Shown: positions 47,226-57,655, counted from the stretch's first letter. The stretch is DNA of 64,000 nucleotides from Brachypodius melanocephalos (GCA_013398615.1 VZSR01003806.1:16390681-16454680), one strand, 5' to 3'. A program made the numbers and translations. The notes: generated by a model not told the origin, from the letters alone.

Positions 47226-49015
47226 AGTCAAGAAGAATAAAGAAAGAAGACCCTAAATTTCTAGTCTAAAACTATTCAACTATTCATGGATCTTTAGTGT
47301 TCCCAGTCTCTGAAGCCAGGAGCAGAGACTATAAACACTCTGGGATGCTGAGAAGAATCCACCACTCGCATCAACTTAATTTGTTGTTGCAAGACTGAAG
47401 GGAATTGCTTTGCATTTTCTTCTTTAGGTTTTAAGAATATTTTAGCCCACACATTATTGATTTATCTTGTACATTACTTGATCCAAGCTGATGAGAAGAA
47501 GAGGAGATAGATAGACAGATGTCTGCTAAAACATGCCTTCAGGGAATCTTGCAAGGAAAAGGGAATTAAGGCATCTTTGGTTGTCGTTGTTATCACAGGT
47601 GGCACTCAGAGCTAGGACAGGGAGAGCTTTTTGTTTGGTTTGTACAGACTTCAAAACCATGGGTGTCTCTTCTGTAAAGTGATGAGGGAATTCTCTGTTT
47701 CACTGCAAAAAAATGAAATTATCTTAAACTGCTAGAGGAGGAGTATGAAAAAATACCTAGAAGAATTGAACCTACAAAAGGAATTTAATAATGCCATGTT
47801 TGTCTCTTAGTTTCATGTCAGTCCATGCTGCTCTTGCAATGCTTCCATCCCTCTACCAGAGGACAAAGCCCGACCCATTCCCACTTCTGTCAGCAAAATA
47901 GTTCAGAGTCAAACCTCAGGTATTCTGTGGCTTCTCCATCCACCTGCTGCTCCTGCTGCAGCAGTCACAGCAGCTGCACTGTTCCAACTCTGTCAGTCCA
48001 GACAGAAAAACTTGCACGCAAAACCTGCTGAGTATTTAATCATCCATGATGCTTGTGGCCACGTGTGTCTTTGTGTCATCTTGTTCATTCTGTATCAGTA
48101 AGCATGGAAATTATATGATGGGCAATATAACCCTACAAGAGTTGGGGGAACTGGTGCAGTCACCACTTGTGTTCACAACATTCTCAGCTTACACTGATGT
48201 TAGCAGGTATGGCATGTATTCTGGTTTGTATGGATTAGTGAGATCTTTTCCCTTTTCAATGACAGGCATGGCCTTTAGGGCTTGTCTACTAATGAAAGAA
48301 TTTCCAGCTCTACAGCCAGAAACTGAGCATTCTTAGTTTTATTTGACATTGATCTGTTATCTTGAAGTGAACAAGTTGTTAAAGGTCCAGATTTCCGGAT
48401 AATAAAGATTATCTTCACTATCTTTGAGAAATGTCTCATTGACAGGGAGAAACTCCTGAAGGATCTAACAAAACTGAGTGAAAGGTGAAGAACATGGCAG
48501 AGGAAGATAAATGTGCGATAGTTCATCTGTGAAAAATGATGTAAATCATGTCTCCTCCATGCTTACAATCAGCTCACAAGAGACACCTTGGCATTGCTGC
48601 TGGAGGGCTCTGAAATCACTGCCTTTATGTGCAGTGACAGGCAAGAAGCCAAGAGGAACAGAGGAACCATCAGGAAGGGCAGTGAGGAGTGGATTAGGAT
48701 GTCCTTTTGCTGCTACACAAAACTTCCATGCACCCACCCTCTGGGACCTTTGGATCTCTATGTCAAGAAGAATGTCATGTGGTTTGAAAAAAGAACAGTG
48801 AGGAGCCAAAATTTAAAAATCATTAAGGTGGAGGAAAAATTCAATGTAGAGCTCTTATTTATGAAAACTCTCTGTGAAGAGCAGAGTATTCCTTGAAACT
48901 TGTAAGGCAGAAATTTGGAACAAATTTTTGATGGTGTGGGGTTTTGACATGGTGAGCAGTGAAACTCAGAAATGAATGAGGATGTCTGTGGTCTGTTCCT
49001 GGTACACACACATAT
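47226..49015. other. Unique sequence, no gene recognised
   Basis: About 1.8 kb with open frames up to 102 codons on plus. The minus frame of 165 codons at 48758-49255 is lengthened by the purine tract at 49.02 kb (read as Phe/Leu/Ser codons) and is not taken as a gene. Confidence 0.45.
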
Positions 49016-49073
49016 AAGAAAAAAAGAAAAAAGAAAAAAAGGAAAAAAAAAGGTTAAAAAAAAAAGGTTAAAA
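49016..49073. repeat. Purine-rich A/G low-complexity tract
   Basis: Runs of A broken by single or double G, with only two TT interruptions. It ends with two copies of AAAAAAAAAGGTTAAAA-like sequence. Confidence 0.9.
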
Positions 49074-50914
49074 CTCCCAAAGACCAAACGAAGCAAAAAA
49101 GACAGAGAACAAAAGCAGCAAAAAGGAATGCTTTCAGTCACATCTATCCAGCTCTTCAGAGCTATGGGACATGGCCACCTTCTACCTTTCAGGGTAGGGC
49201 ACATTGTGCTGCCAAACAGCATTGGACAATTGTTTTGGATAATTAAGATAACCAATACCAGTAAATCAAACAGTGCTTGGGGATTCCCTAAGCACTAAAA
49301 CTTAACCCTCTATATTGCCAAACTGACAGCACAGTCCTTGGCACACCTTTAGCATGGTTGGTTAGCAGCTGACAAAAGATTTTTGGTTTCACTTTGGGTG
49401 TTAGCAGAGACCAGGGACCATTCTCAATGGACATTTTGGATGCAACCACCCTAGAATGGGAGGTGGAGATTCTGATAGCTGGCTGTGAGCAGACAATTTT
49501 GCTTGGCCTAAGTGTGGCTCAAAGAACAAATGCAGGCACTGTATATCTTACTGGAAGCTATAACCAGAGTGGTGATGACCTGTGGCTCAAATATTCCTGC
49601 TGACAATGGGCTGTGGGTGCATGGACTTTGGAATTTTAGTGCACCTGTTCCCAAATGTCCCTGCTCCACTGAGGCTGCCATCCATTTTGTGTGGCAAGTC
49701 AAGCTGCAGTGTCTGATGAATCAGCTGCTCATATCAGGTGGAGGCACTTATTTTTGAACTCTGCTCTTGCTTTTAGTTCTGAAGGACTTGGGAACAAATG
49801 CTCTTTCTGGCCCAGCCCGTGTTTACTGATCGTGTGACCTGAGCCATGCATATTCACTTGCACAGACAATTTTTGCATTGCCACCTTGCCAAAGCCAACT
49901 GTCCCATTTTTCTTGTCTATTTACACTGGGGGATAGTTTTGCACAGCTCTGGTTCAGTGAGTTTGTAGAGTAATCAGTTACCAGGCTCATGGATTTTCAT
50001 TGCACCTGTGCTTCTGGGAAGTGCCCAAAGATTCCTGTGTGGAGTCCTGTGTGCCCATCTCCAGCTCTTTCTGTAGCTGTGAAGGAACAGCTTCTTCCAG
50101 GTCTGTGTGATTTACGAAGCATGACTGCACCATTTGTGCAGGAGGAACATTTTAGTGAGGAAACCTCTTTGATGGGTCAGCAGGGGGAAGGCGAAATTTG
50201 AATAAAGTCATAAAAGACTATCCGAGACAAAAACACTGCAAGAAATTCTGGAAGTGTTTCAGCCAAAGAAATAAAAAGATTTTGAATTTGGATTTTGTCT
50301 CCTGACAGTAGTTTTTGGTATGAATATACAGCCAATAATCAAGGGAGCAGTGTGAAATCTGACATTCAGGATGTGGGTGCTGGTGTCCTTTCTTTATCTC
50401 CCCTATAATGGCTTATATAAATCAGTTAACAGAAGCTATATTGTGCTGTGTGGAACATATCAGAGTTTTTGGATGTCAGGCTAAATCTCAGCCTAGCAGA
50501 GGGACTAGAGTGCCTTGTGTGCCTTAGAAGATGATGAGCAGTTAATCAGAGCAGAGTTTCACCTTCTAGTAGCTTTGAAAAATTGTGTTGTTTTTCACTT
50601 TTGGTTACAGTGAGAAATGCCATGAAGAATTTTAGTCTTGGAGCTGTTCCACACTTAGAACTGCTGTACCAAATCAGGCCTGAGGTTTGCTTGGACTGGT
50701 TTCCAGTCAGTGACAGTGGCAGCATCAAATGAAACAGAGTGAGGTTGAACCGCTGTTGTCCTCCCTCCAGCAGCCAGATGTTGAATAATCTGCATTTACA
50801 CCAAATAGACACAACTAAGCTTAAGATGTGAAGAAAGAAAATTCCCTTGCAAAATGTTCAGCATTCCCACTCAGTAATGATGTAAGATAATAAAATTGTG
50901 AACATGGACAACTC
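49074..50914. other. Unique sequence, no gene recognised
   Basis: About 1.8 kb. Open frames are at most 88 codons and unrecognised. No repeat family identified. Confidence 0.5.
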
Positions 50915-50934
50915 TTTTTTTTTTTTTTTTTTTT
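50915..50934. repeat. Poly(T) run (20 T)
   Basis: An uninterrupted T run about 75 bp before the CR1 ORF2 fragment. No retrocopy recognised around it. Confidence 0.95.
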
Positions 50935-51010
50935 AATCTGTGTTTAATTCTTGCCCTCAGGAAATATTTTTGCCTTCAGACACTAATATAAAATTTATTC
51001 CTGAAACACA

Positions 51011-51142
51011 GGTTTGCAGAAAAGGTCCTGAGGGTCCTGTTGGGCACCAAGCTGAACATGAGCCAGCAGAGCACCCTGGTGTCAAAGAGGGTTAAAACTA
51101 TCCTGGGCTGCATCAGGCAAAGTATTGCCAGAAGGTTGAGGG
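51011..51142 (+). mobile_element. CR1 LINE, ORF2 C-terminal coding remnant
   Basis: Unlike most copies here, this is a piece of coding region. Plus-strand translation from about 51021 gives KVLRVLLGTKLNMSQQ and then TILGCIRQSIARRLR, matching the conserved end of CR1 ORF2 (LGVLVDxKLxMSQQ ... ILGCIRxSxASR). It lies beyond the reverse transcriptase domain. No 3' UTR follows, because sequence past about 51142 no longer matches CR1, so the copy is broken on both sides and is dead. Confidence 0.85.
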
Positions 51143-51735
51143 TGTCTGTGATTCTGTGCAATGGAATTGCTTTTAGGCAATGGAATCAGATCTGACAGTG
51201 TGGGTGGACAGGCACCAGGATTTGTACCTGGACTGGAGCCTGTCCTGGGCACCCCTGAGCTGACAGCTCTGAACTGCAGTGTGGGCAGGCAGGAATGTAA
51301 CCTGGGGCTGCCCACACAGTGGGTTTAATACCAACATCCTCAGTATTAAATGAAAAACTATTGCATTGCTTTTGTCACTTCTCCATTAACAGTAGTTACT
51401 AGGGCTACATAACATACTGCTCTGATCATTAAGGATTGTAAAATTCCTGAAGATGTGGTAGTTTAATTGCTGTCTGTAATACATTAAACACAATGGTGAG
51501 TTTTCACAGACACACTGGCCATTATATCAGTATTATTAGTGCTAAAAATATGAATATAGAAATTATTTCTGAAATCTTGGGCATATCTTGGGCATGTTAC
51601 TCCCATGGGGAAGTGCAGTCAAGCACATATGCATCCACATTTTCTGACAGTCCAGACACACCCTTCTGATTTAAAATCATTGTTCTTTCTAGGATGAGGT
51701 ATGATATCCTTGCTGAAAGTGTGGTATTATAAGAA
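51143..51735. other. Unique sequence, nothing recognised
   Basis: 51150-51330 is GC-richer with repeated CAATGGAAT words near 51160 and 51180. No gene or repeat family identified. Confidence 0.5.
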
Positions 51736-51955
51736 ATATAATATAATATAATATAATATAATATAATATAATATAATATAATTATAATATAGAATAGAAT
51801 AGAATAGAACAGAATAGAATAGAATATGATAGAATAGAATAGAATAGAATAGAATAGAATAGAATAGAATAGAATATGATAGAATAGAATAGAATAGAAT
51901 AGAATAGAATAGAATAGAATAGAATAGAATAGAATAGAATAGAATAGAATAGAAC
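51736..51955. repeat. Compound pentanucleotide microsatellite (ATAAT)n-(AGAAT)n
   Basis: About 11 units of ATAAT (51736-51790) pass directly into about 33 units of AGAAT (51790-51955). The second part has interruptions AGAAC near 51807 and 51951 and ATGAT-type units near 51826 and 51875. The two motifs differ by one base, so one probably arose from the other. The complementary motif ATTCT is also the core of avian CR1 tails, but no CR1 body adjoins. The open frame across it (a repeating FYSIL pattern on minus) is an artefact. Confidence 0.98.
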
Positions 51956-52636
51956 AGATATGTGAGTCTGTGATGCTAACACTGCAGGCAAGTTCTGAGT
52001 AAGTTTAGAAGGCACCTAAATACATGAAATCTATTCCACATAGAAGTAGTTAGGTCTTTCACATGATTAACCCACACAGTTTCAAAACATGCCTTTGGGC
52101 CAGCCTGTCCTATGGGTCTCATCCAATAGATCCCAGGATCAGCAGAGCTGGACCGTGTCCTGGTTACCCCTCGAGATAAATTGAATTATGGTCGACATTG
52201 CAGACTGATCTTTGCACAACAGAATTATCTGTATTGAAAATTTCTCTGCTGGTAGAAATCAGATTTGATCCATGCAGGCTGAAATTTTAGGTTCAGTAAC
52301 AAATCCCCAGTACCTCTACTCAATCTGACCTGCTGGAATGCAACTGGACTTTTTTTTTTTTTAAGTGTTTACTAAGTTTTCTTTAGATAACTTTGAAAAC
52401 AACTTAGGACAGCATAGAAATAGCAGATACTGAGGTTCTCTTACTCATAGAAATACTTCCCCCATTTAAATACACCAACCAGAGCATTTTTCCTTATCCT
52501 CTGGTCCATCTGGATGAAGTTTTGCTTCAGGGTGGGTAAATGTGGGACTTATAACTGTGAGACATTGTGGAGACTGAAGATTATCTGACTGTCTATTATC
52601 TATTGACCTACACACATGAATTGTAAATCTGTAAAC
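51956..52636. other. Unique sequence, nothing recognised
   Basis: About 680 bp. An 11-base T run near 52352. No gene or repeat family identified. Confidence 0.5.
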
Positions 52637-52790
52637 CGTGGGTGCCCCATCCCTGGAAGTGTTCAAAGACAGGTTGGATGGCCCTGGGCCATCTGATCAA
52701 GTGGGTGGCATCCCTGCCCATGGCAGGGCAGTTGAGACTAGATGAACTTTAATGTCCTTTCCAACCCAAATCATTCCATGTTTCTATGAT
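52637..52790 (+). mobile_element. CR1 LINE, 3' fragment
   Basis: Plus-strand CR1 of about 155 bp. It shows GGGTGCCCCATCCCTGGAAG, TGTTCAAAGACAGGTTGGAT, CATCCCTGCCCATGGCAGGG, ACTAGATGAACTTTAATGTC and CTTTCCAACCCAAATCATTC, ending in ATGTTTCTATGAT. 5'-truncated and noncoding; one of the better preserved termini. Confidence 0.96.
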
Positions 52791-54708
52791 AGGCTCAAAA
52801 AATTAATCAGAGGAGTTATTGGTGGGAAAAAATGGTCATAAAATGACTATTAAATATGTTTATCAATAACATTTGGCTCTGAATATCCCAAAATTGTAGC
52901 TTGCTAGAAACTTCAGAGCTGTGATAGGTGGATTATTCTGTGCTGACTTTCTTCCTTGCCCCTTTCCTGAGGCTCATGCTACAAGCCTTGAACAGAAATT
53001 AGCAAATTTGGTTATGACAAGGGACAGCCATTCTTAGGAGTCTCCTTGCTCTGAGTGTGCTCTGTTGCAGGGATTCCTGGGACCAGGGCTACTTTCGATG
53101 CTCTCCACATCAAACAGAAATTTCTTTCAAGAGAGAAGTAGAGTGAAGATGTCTCAGTAAGGCAATTACATAAGAAATTAAAGAATAGAGGAAAACTAAA
53201 AATAACTCCAACTACTTTAAGGATTTGTATACCACAAGGTATTCTGGTATTGCGATAGGCAAATGCAAATGAGAGGGACAGGAGGTAGGGAATGATATAA
53301 AAAGCAGTTTTTCTAAATTTTTAAGACAAAAATCTGTTGTATTTGAAGGTCAAATACAGGCTACTATTATTAAATATTAAGGATAAATTTGTTTTGGAGA
53401 AACACCAGATGCTTACTAAGTATCAGTGGAGGCAATGTGGAAAAGAACATTATTAGCAATGGCAATAACAAAACAGAAGTAGGATATAAAAATGCAAATA
53501 AACTGCTTTTTGCTCAGCATATGGCATTGCAGAAATACAGAATCAACCTAGCTATGAGCTAAGCTAGCAAGGGATGTTCTGCACTAACATTCTACAGAGT
53601 TACATTAATGAGGTTACTATTAGAAACCGTATTGGAGAAATGCTAACCTTTCAACGAGCATTTAGGCTATGAAGATTTTCCTTTTTCCGAGCTTTATTCT
53701 CTCTGAAATGTGGATGCCCTTCAAGTTTAAGGAGAGCAATATAAACAAAGACATTATTTTCCTGCCTGCATGTTTAAAATGTAAAGTGCCATCCTTAGAA
53801 TTGCTACATAATTCACTTTTCTGCTACATTTCTCAGAAAACATGGTCAAGTAGTAATATTGAAGACAAAACAGCATCTGCATTTGAAGTGAGACACAGTC
53901 TTCTCAGGCTGTTAACAGAGGAGATGCCCCAGCCTTTCTGAAAGGTTGGAGCCAAGACCTTTAGCTGAATATGCTGCTTCTTTCATAAAAATGCCTGAAT
54001 TGTAGCTGGTGTTTGCCCATTTATTTCCTCTTTGATTGCCTTGCTGGTAGCTCTTTGTGCTTTGCTTAATATTTATTTCGCCTTGGCCAGTACTGACACC
54101 CCTCAATATTGTAAAGCTCTTCCCACCTGAAAGCTGAGATGGACTTTTGGGTGTCTTTGAGATTAATATTGTGATATCCAGCAATAGCACAATGCATGTT
54201 GAGGTTTCACTTCAGCTGGATTGTAACATTTTCTCCTGCTCTAGATGTAACCAAAGTGATGCAGGGCTTCATGGGGAATCCATTCAGAGTAATTTCACTT
54301 AAGCACTTGCTAACTTCAGTTCTGTTCTGAAGTCAGCTGCACTGGTAACTAACAGGCTGATCTGCATCTGCCTGCACACATTGCTGGAGGATGATCCCAA
54401 AGCACAGGTGTAGCTACTCCCCCATGGCTATTTCCCATCTTTAGGTATTCAGCTGGGTTCTCTGGGCTTCCATTTCCTTACCTTTGTCAAGCTCCTACAT
54501 GTATTTTTTAGTCTGGAATCTTTCAAAGCCCTTGAATTCCCTGTCAGCAAATGCTACGAAAATGCAAAGCAGTGCCAGCATAAGGCAGCATGTTCTTTAT
54601 CCCAGAGAGGTGGGGAACCCTGCATGAAGGAGAGCAGATTGCTGAGAGGAGAGGAGGTACAGGAGGCATAAAAAGCAGCCTCTTCAAAATTAGTTCTGCT
54701 GACCTGTA
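52791..54708. other. Unique AT-rich sequence, no gene recognised
   Basis: About 1.9 kb with open frames up to 92 codons. No repeat family identified. Confidence 0.5.
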
Positions 54709-54909
54709 CAGAATAGAACAGCCAATTTCATCTGGGAGGGACCTACACAATCACCCAGCCCAGCTTCCTGACCACTTCAGGGCTGGCCAAAAGTTAAAGC
54801 AGGTTATTGAGGGCATTGTCCAAATACCTCTTAAACACTGGCAGGGTTGGGGCATCAACCACTTCCCTAGGAAGGACGTTCCAATCTTGGAACACCCTCT
54901 CTGCAAAGT
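54709..54909 (-). mobile_element. CR1 LINE, 3' fragment (diverged)
   Basis: Minus-strand CR1 of about 200 bp. It shows ATCTGGGAGGGACCTACACA, ATCACCCAGCCCAGCTTCCT, GAGGGCATTGTCCAAATACC, TCTTAAACACTGGCAGGGTT, CATCAACCACTTCCCTAGGA and GTTCCAATCTTGGAACACCC. The open frames through it on plus are antisense. It is followed at 54957-54999 by simple repeats and a hairpin. Confidence 0.88.
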
Positions 54910-54956
54910 ATATCAAAGACCTTCTCTTTATCCACTGGGCAGATAATCATGGTAAG

Positions 54957-54975
54957 ATATCATATCATATCATAT
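54957..54975. repeat. Short (ATATC)n run
   Basis: About four units of ATATC running into the perfect inverted repeat at 54974-54999. Confidence 0.9.
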
Positions 54976-54999
54976 TTGATATCATTCATGATATCAAAT
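54974..54999. repeat. Perfect inverted repeat, 11-bp arms, 4-base loop
   Basis: ATTTGATATCA (54974-54984), loop TTCA, then TGATATCAAAT (54989-54999). The arms are exactly complementary. It probably grew from the neighbouring ATATC units. No T-run or coding context suggests a terminator. Confidence 0.92.
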
Positions 55000-55113
55000 T
55001 AGTTAGACTGGCCTTTCTCTTTGTTGTCCATGCCCGATGATAGAATTATTCTTTAAATGTCTTCCATAGTACCCAGTATGTTTTTTACCATCATTTTTCT
55101 GGGAACTGAATTG

Positions 55114-55158
55114 GATTAGATTAGATTAGATTAGATTAGATTAGATTAGATTAGATTA
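55114..55158. repeat. (ATTAG)n microsatellite
   Basis: About nine perfect units of GATTA/ATTAG. It separates a CR1 3' end on the left from a CR1 coding remnant on the right. Confidence 0.97.
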
Positions 55159-55159
55159 A

Positions 55160-55282
55160 CAGGGCTGTGGTTTCCTGGGTCTGCCCTCACACTGTTCTTT
55201 CAAACTGGAATAACCCTGGCTGATTTCCAGTCACCAGAGACCTTTGGTAGATGATCAGAAGGGATCCTGCCATAACATCCAT
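55160..55282 (-). mobile_element. CR1 LINE, reverse transcriptase remnant
   Basis: Minus-strand translation gives DVMAGSLLIIYQRSLVTG and, after a short gap and a stop codon, a GQTQETTAL segment. These correspond to the start of the CR1 reverse transcriptase region (DVIAxPLSIIFxxSWxxGEVP ... NYRPVSL). An in-frame stop and loss of most neighbouring sequence show it is dead. It has the same orientation as the CR1 tail at 54709-54909, so both could come from one insertion that lost its middle, or from two separate copies. Confidence 0.75.
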
Positions 55283-55656
55283 ATCAAAAAAATGATTCTT
55301 GATTTTATCTACTCTTGAGGCTCTAAACCTCAAGTTACAGATAGAGCACTTCAGGAGAAGAGGGGCCCACAGGAGCAGTGATCAATGTCCTGACTGCCCT
55401 GAGCAAGCTGCACGTTCTTCCCCCCTGCACTGCAGCCAGAGCTCCCCATGTGCAGGGAGCTGTGCTCCTCATCATCCTGCTTCATGGTCAGCTGTGATCC
55501 TCTCGTGAGGAGGAGCATCCTGGAACCAGGGGAGACACAGAAAAGGTTCTGATCATCAGCACCTTGGAGAAAGTAGAGGCTGTTTAGTGCTTCTGGAAGG
55601 AGGAAAACATTCCATTTTTTTTTTTTTACAAAATATTTAATCAAATATTTTAGGGA

Positions 55657-55707
55657 TTTTTTTGTTTGTTTTGTTTTTGTGTGTGTGTGTGGTTTTTTTT
55701 TTTTTTT
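55657..55707. repeat. T/G-rich low-complexity tract with (GT)n
   Basis: T runs with TTTG units, a short (GT)6-type run at about 55679-55690 and a 15-base T run. Confidence 0.9.
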
Positions 55708-56636
55708 CCCTGGGGCTGTGTTGAAAATAGTTTACTTTTTTGATATACATAGCTAAAAAACCCTAGCTGTTTCCAGCAGTCATTGCCTCATTCTCCTTTT
55801 TGTCTTTCTCTCTACCTGCTTGAGGTGGACAAAATGGATTCCTGTACATTGTATTCTCAGCTCCTCATGCCTGCAGATCCAGGTCTTCACTGTGCATTTT
55901 ATTGTAAAGAATATGGATAATATTTGCCATTTCTGATCTTGTATTTTCTCCGTGGGGAGGACTGTGTGTGCAGTGTGGTGCTTGGGTTTGGGGGTTAATT
56001 TCTTGTGGTGTCTATTCTGATACATGCTTTGGATAGCAGTTTGTACCTTAGCTTGGGACAGGTTTAAATGATCCTGAGATCTTGCATTGTCCCTGACAAA
56101 TCTCTGCTGTGCAGAAGAGCTTTACCTGTCTGTTCAATATTACCACTCCCATTGAGCAGTGGAGTTGTCCACTCTGGGCTCCAGTTCTGAGCAGGGAGTT
56201 CTGTTGCTCAGGACCACTGAACAGCTGGATGTTGAGAGATAAAGGAAGAGTTTCAGCAGGGGCAGCTCTCCATGGCAGCAAAAGGTTAATGCACTTTCAG
56301 TTCCTTCCAGGAAACTCACAGAAGTCAGGGCACTGGCCTGGCCTTTGCAGATGCCTCTGGCTGAGCTCACCTGGGGAAGCAGAGCTGAACTTCCCTTTGC
56401 TGATCTGCAGATACAACAATGTCAATTTGCCTGCTCAGTGAACTGTCAAGGACTCCTCTGCTCGAAAGGCACTTCTGCAGAACAACTCATATCTTTCCTG
56501 TTGCTCAACAAAGCCATGAGAGGGTACTTAAATGGATCCACTGGGAAGAAAGCTGTGTCATTAAAATAAATTTTTCTAGCTTTCACATTAAGCAAACAAA
56601 CAAAAAAAGACCATAACAAATTGAGATGGCTGGTTT

Positions 56637-56657
56637 AAAAAAAAAAAAAAAAAAAAA
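56637..56657. repeat. Poly(A) run (21 A)
   Basis: An uninterrupted A run. No retrocopy body recognised upstream. Confidence 0.95.
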
Positions 56658-57248
56658 GGATAGATCCCAATTCAATTCTCCTTCTTTCTGGTTACCTGTT
56701 AATTTCCTGCAGAACCAATGCACAGGTTATGCAGAATTCACCACAATAAAGAATTGATTTCTGCATTTGGAGTGCTAGTATAATATTAGTCACTAACCAA
56801 AAAGCTGGATGATTTCTTGCTGATTTTAACATTTTCATGCATCGTCTTTAAATCAGATTAATTTCTCCTTGTGCATGGTAAAGTCTTACTTTTATGAAGA
56901 AGAGAAACATGGCTAATGTCAATAATTTCTTCCTCAGGCAGGGATGTGAGTAACAGAAGTGAAGCATCTGGAGATGAACTGTGAGCTGCAAAGGGCTACA
57001 AAAATGGAGAAAAGTTGCCACAAGCAGTGGTGGCTGCCTGGATCAAATCTCCATTTAGCTCCCAGTCCACAGGCAGCCCTGCCTGGGAGCCTTGCTGATC
57101 ACAGCTGGCTGCTGAGCCCAGCTAGAGGAGAAAAGTGCTCAGAGCAGCAGAGCATCCTTCATGTCGTGATGGTGCAGCACTGAGGTGATGGGGGCTGAGC
57201 AGGAACCAGCACCACGGAGAGAATTGAATGAACAGAATCCCTGGGGAT

Positions 57249-57267
57249 CTGGATCCATGGGATCCAG
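57249..57267. repeat. Perfect inverted repeat, 8-bp arms
   Basis: CTGGATCC, ATG, GGATCCAG. The arms are exactly complementary, and the surrounding sequence repeats GGGGATCTGG-type words on both sides. It ends 30 bp before the target duplication of the solo LTR. Confidence 0.85.
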
Positions 57268-57361
57268 GGGATCTGGGTCAGCATTGTTCCTCTGGGCTGC
57301 AGTGGTACACACAGCAACTCACAGGAGGGACAAAACCCACGAGTCTAGAGATAATGATACT

Positions 57362-57367
57362 TTTATT
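57362..57367 (-). promoter_or_regulatory. LTR polyadenylation signal AATAAA
   Basis: TTTATT on plus is AATAAA on minus, about 60 bp before the 3' end of the 347-bp LTR and about 110 bp downstream of its TATA box. Confidence 0.65.
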
Positions 57368-57472
57368 TAAGAATTCCACCGTTGCTGAGAAGCATAATGC
57401 ACCATTCAGACACCACTGTGGGGTTGTAAAAGAGGCATTTTACCTGTAAGGGGTACAGAAAGTCGCTATGGG

Positions 57473-57484
57473 CTTTTATATAAA
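57473..57484 (-). promoter_or_regulatory. LTR TATA box
   Basis: TTTATATAAAAG on the minus strand within the 347-bp solo LTR, in the right place relative to the poly-A signal. It could still drive minus-strand transcription, but no transcript evidence is available. Confidence 0.6.
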
Positions 57485-57655
57485 CATGACAGATCCCTGT
57501 TACCTGCTGGTATGTGTTTGCAAGCACAGTTTTCACCCTGCTCCTTAAGCAAAGATCAATTCTTTTCCCTGTTTACCTGTTTGCAAAGGCTTGGGAAACA
57601 AAAATCTTCCCCTTTGCACTGTGCCAATGGCTGCCTAACTCCCAAATCACTGCAG

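Larger units (their letters stand above)
55283..57248. other. Unique sequence with T/G-rich and poly(A) simple tracts, no gene recognised
   Basis: T and TG-rich low-complexity sequence lies at 55615-55627 and 55657-55707, and a 21-base A run at 56637-56657. Open frames are at most 118 codons and unrecognised. No transposon body identified. Confidence 0.5.
57303..57649 (-). mobile_element. Solo LTR, ERVK-like, 347 bp, perfect 6-bp target duplication
   Basis: The segment has TG...CA ends and is flanked by identical CTGCAG hexamers at 57297-57302 and 57650-57655. On the minus strand it begins TGATTTGGGAGTTAGGC, carries a TATATAAAAG box, then AATAAAAG about 110 bp downstream, and ends GCTGTGTGTACCA. 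That is the expected U3 (TATA), R and U5 (poly-A signal) order. A 6-bp duplication is typical of ERVK-type elements. No internal retroviral sequence is present on either side, so it is a solo LTR. It shows no obvious likeness to the 550-bp LTR at 35.9 kb, so two families are represented. Confidence 0.78.

Noticed and set aside
48758..49255. 165-codon minus frame with a Phe-rich middle
   Set aside because: Its length comes largely from the purine tract at 49.02 kb; no domain recognised.
51782..52015. 77-codon minus-strand open frame with a repeating FYSIL pattern
   Set aside because: It is translation of the AGAAT microsatellite; a pentamer without stops stays open in several frames.
54590..54946. 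118-codon plus frame
   Set aside because: Mostly antisense of a CR1 3' end.
54974..54999. Hairpin as a transcription terminator or miRNA precursor
   Set aside because: The stem is only 11 bp with a 4-base loop, built from simple AT repeats, too short for a miRNA precursor.
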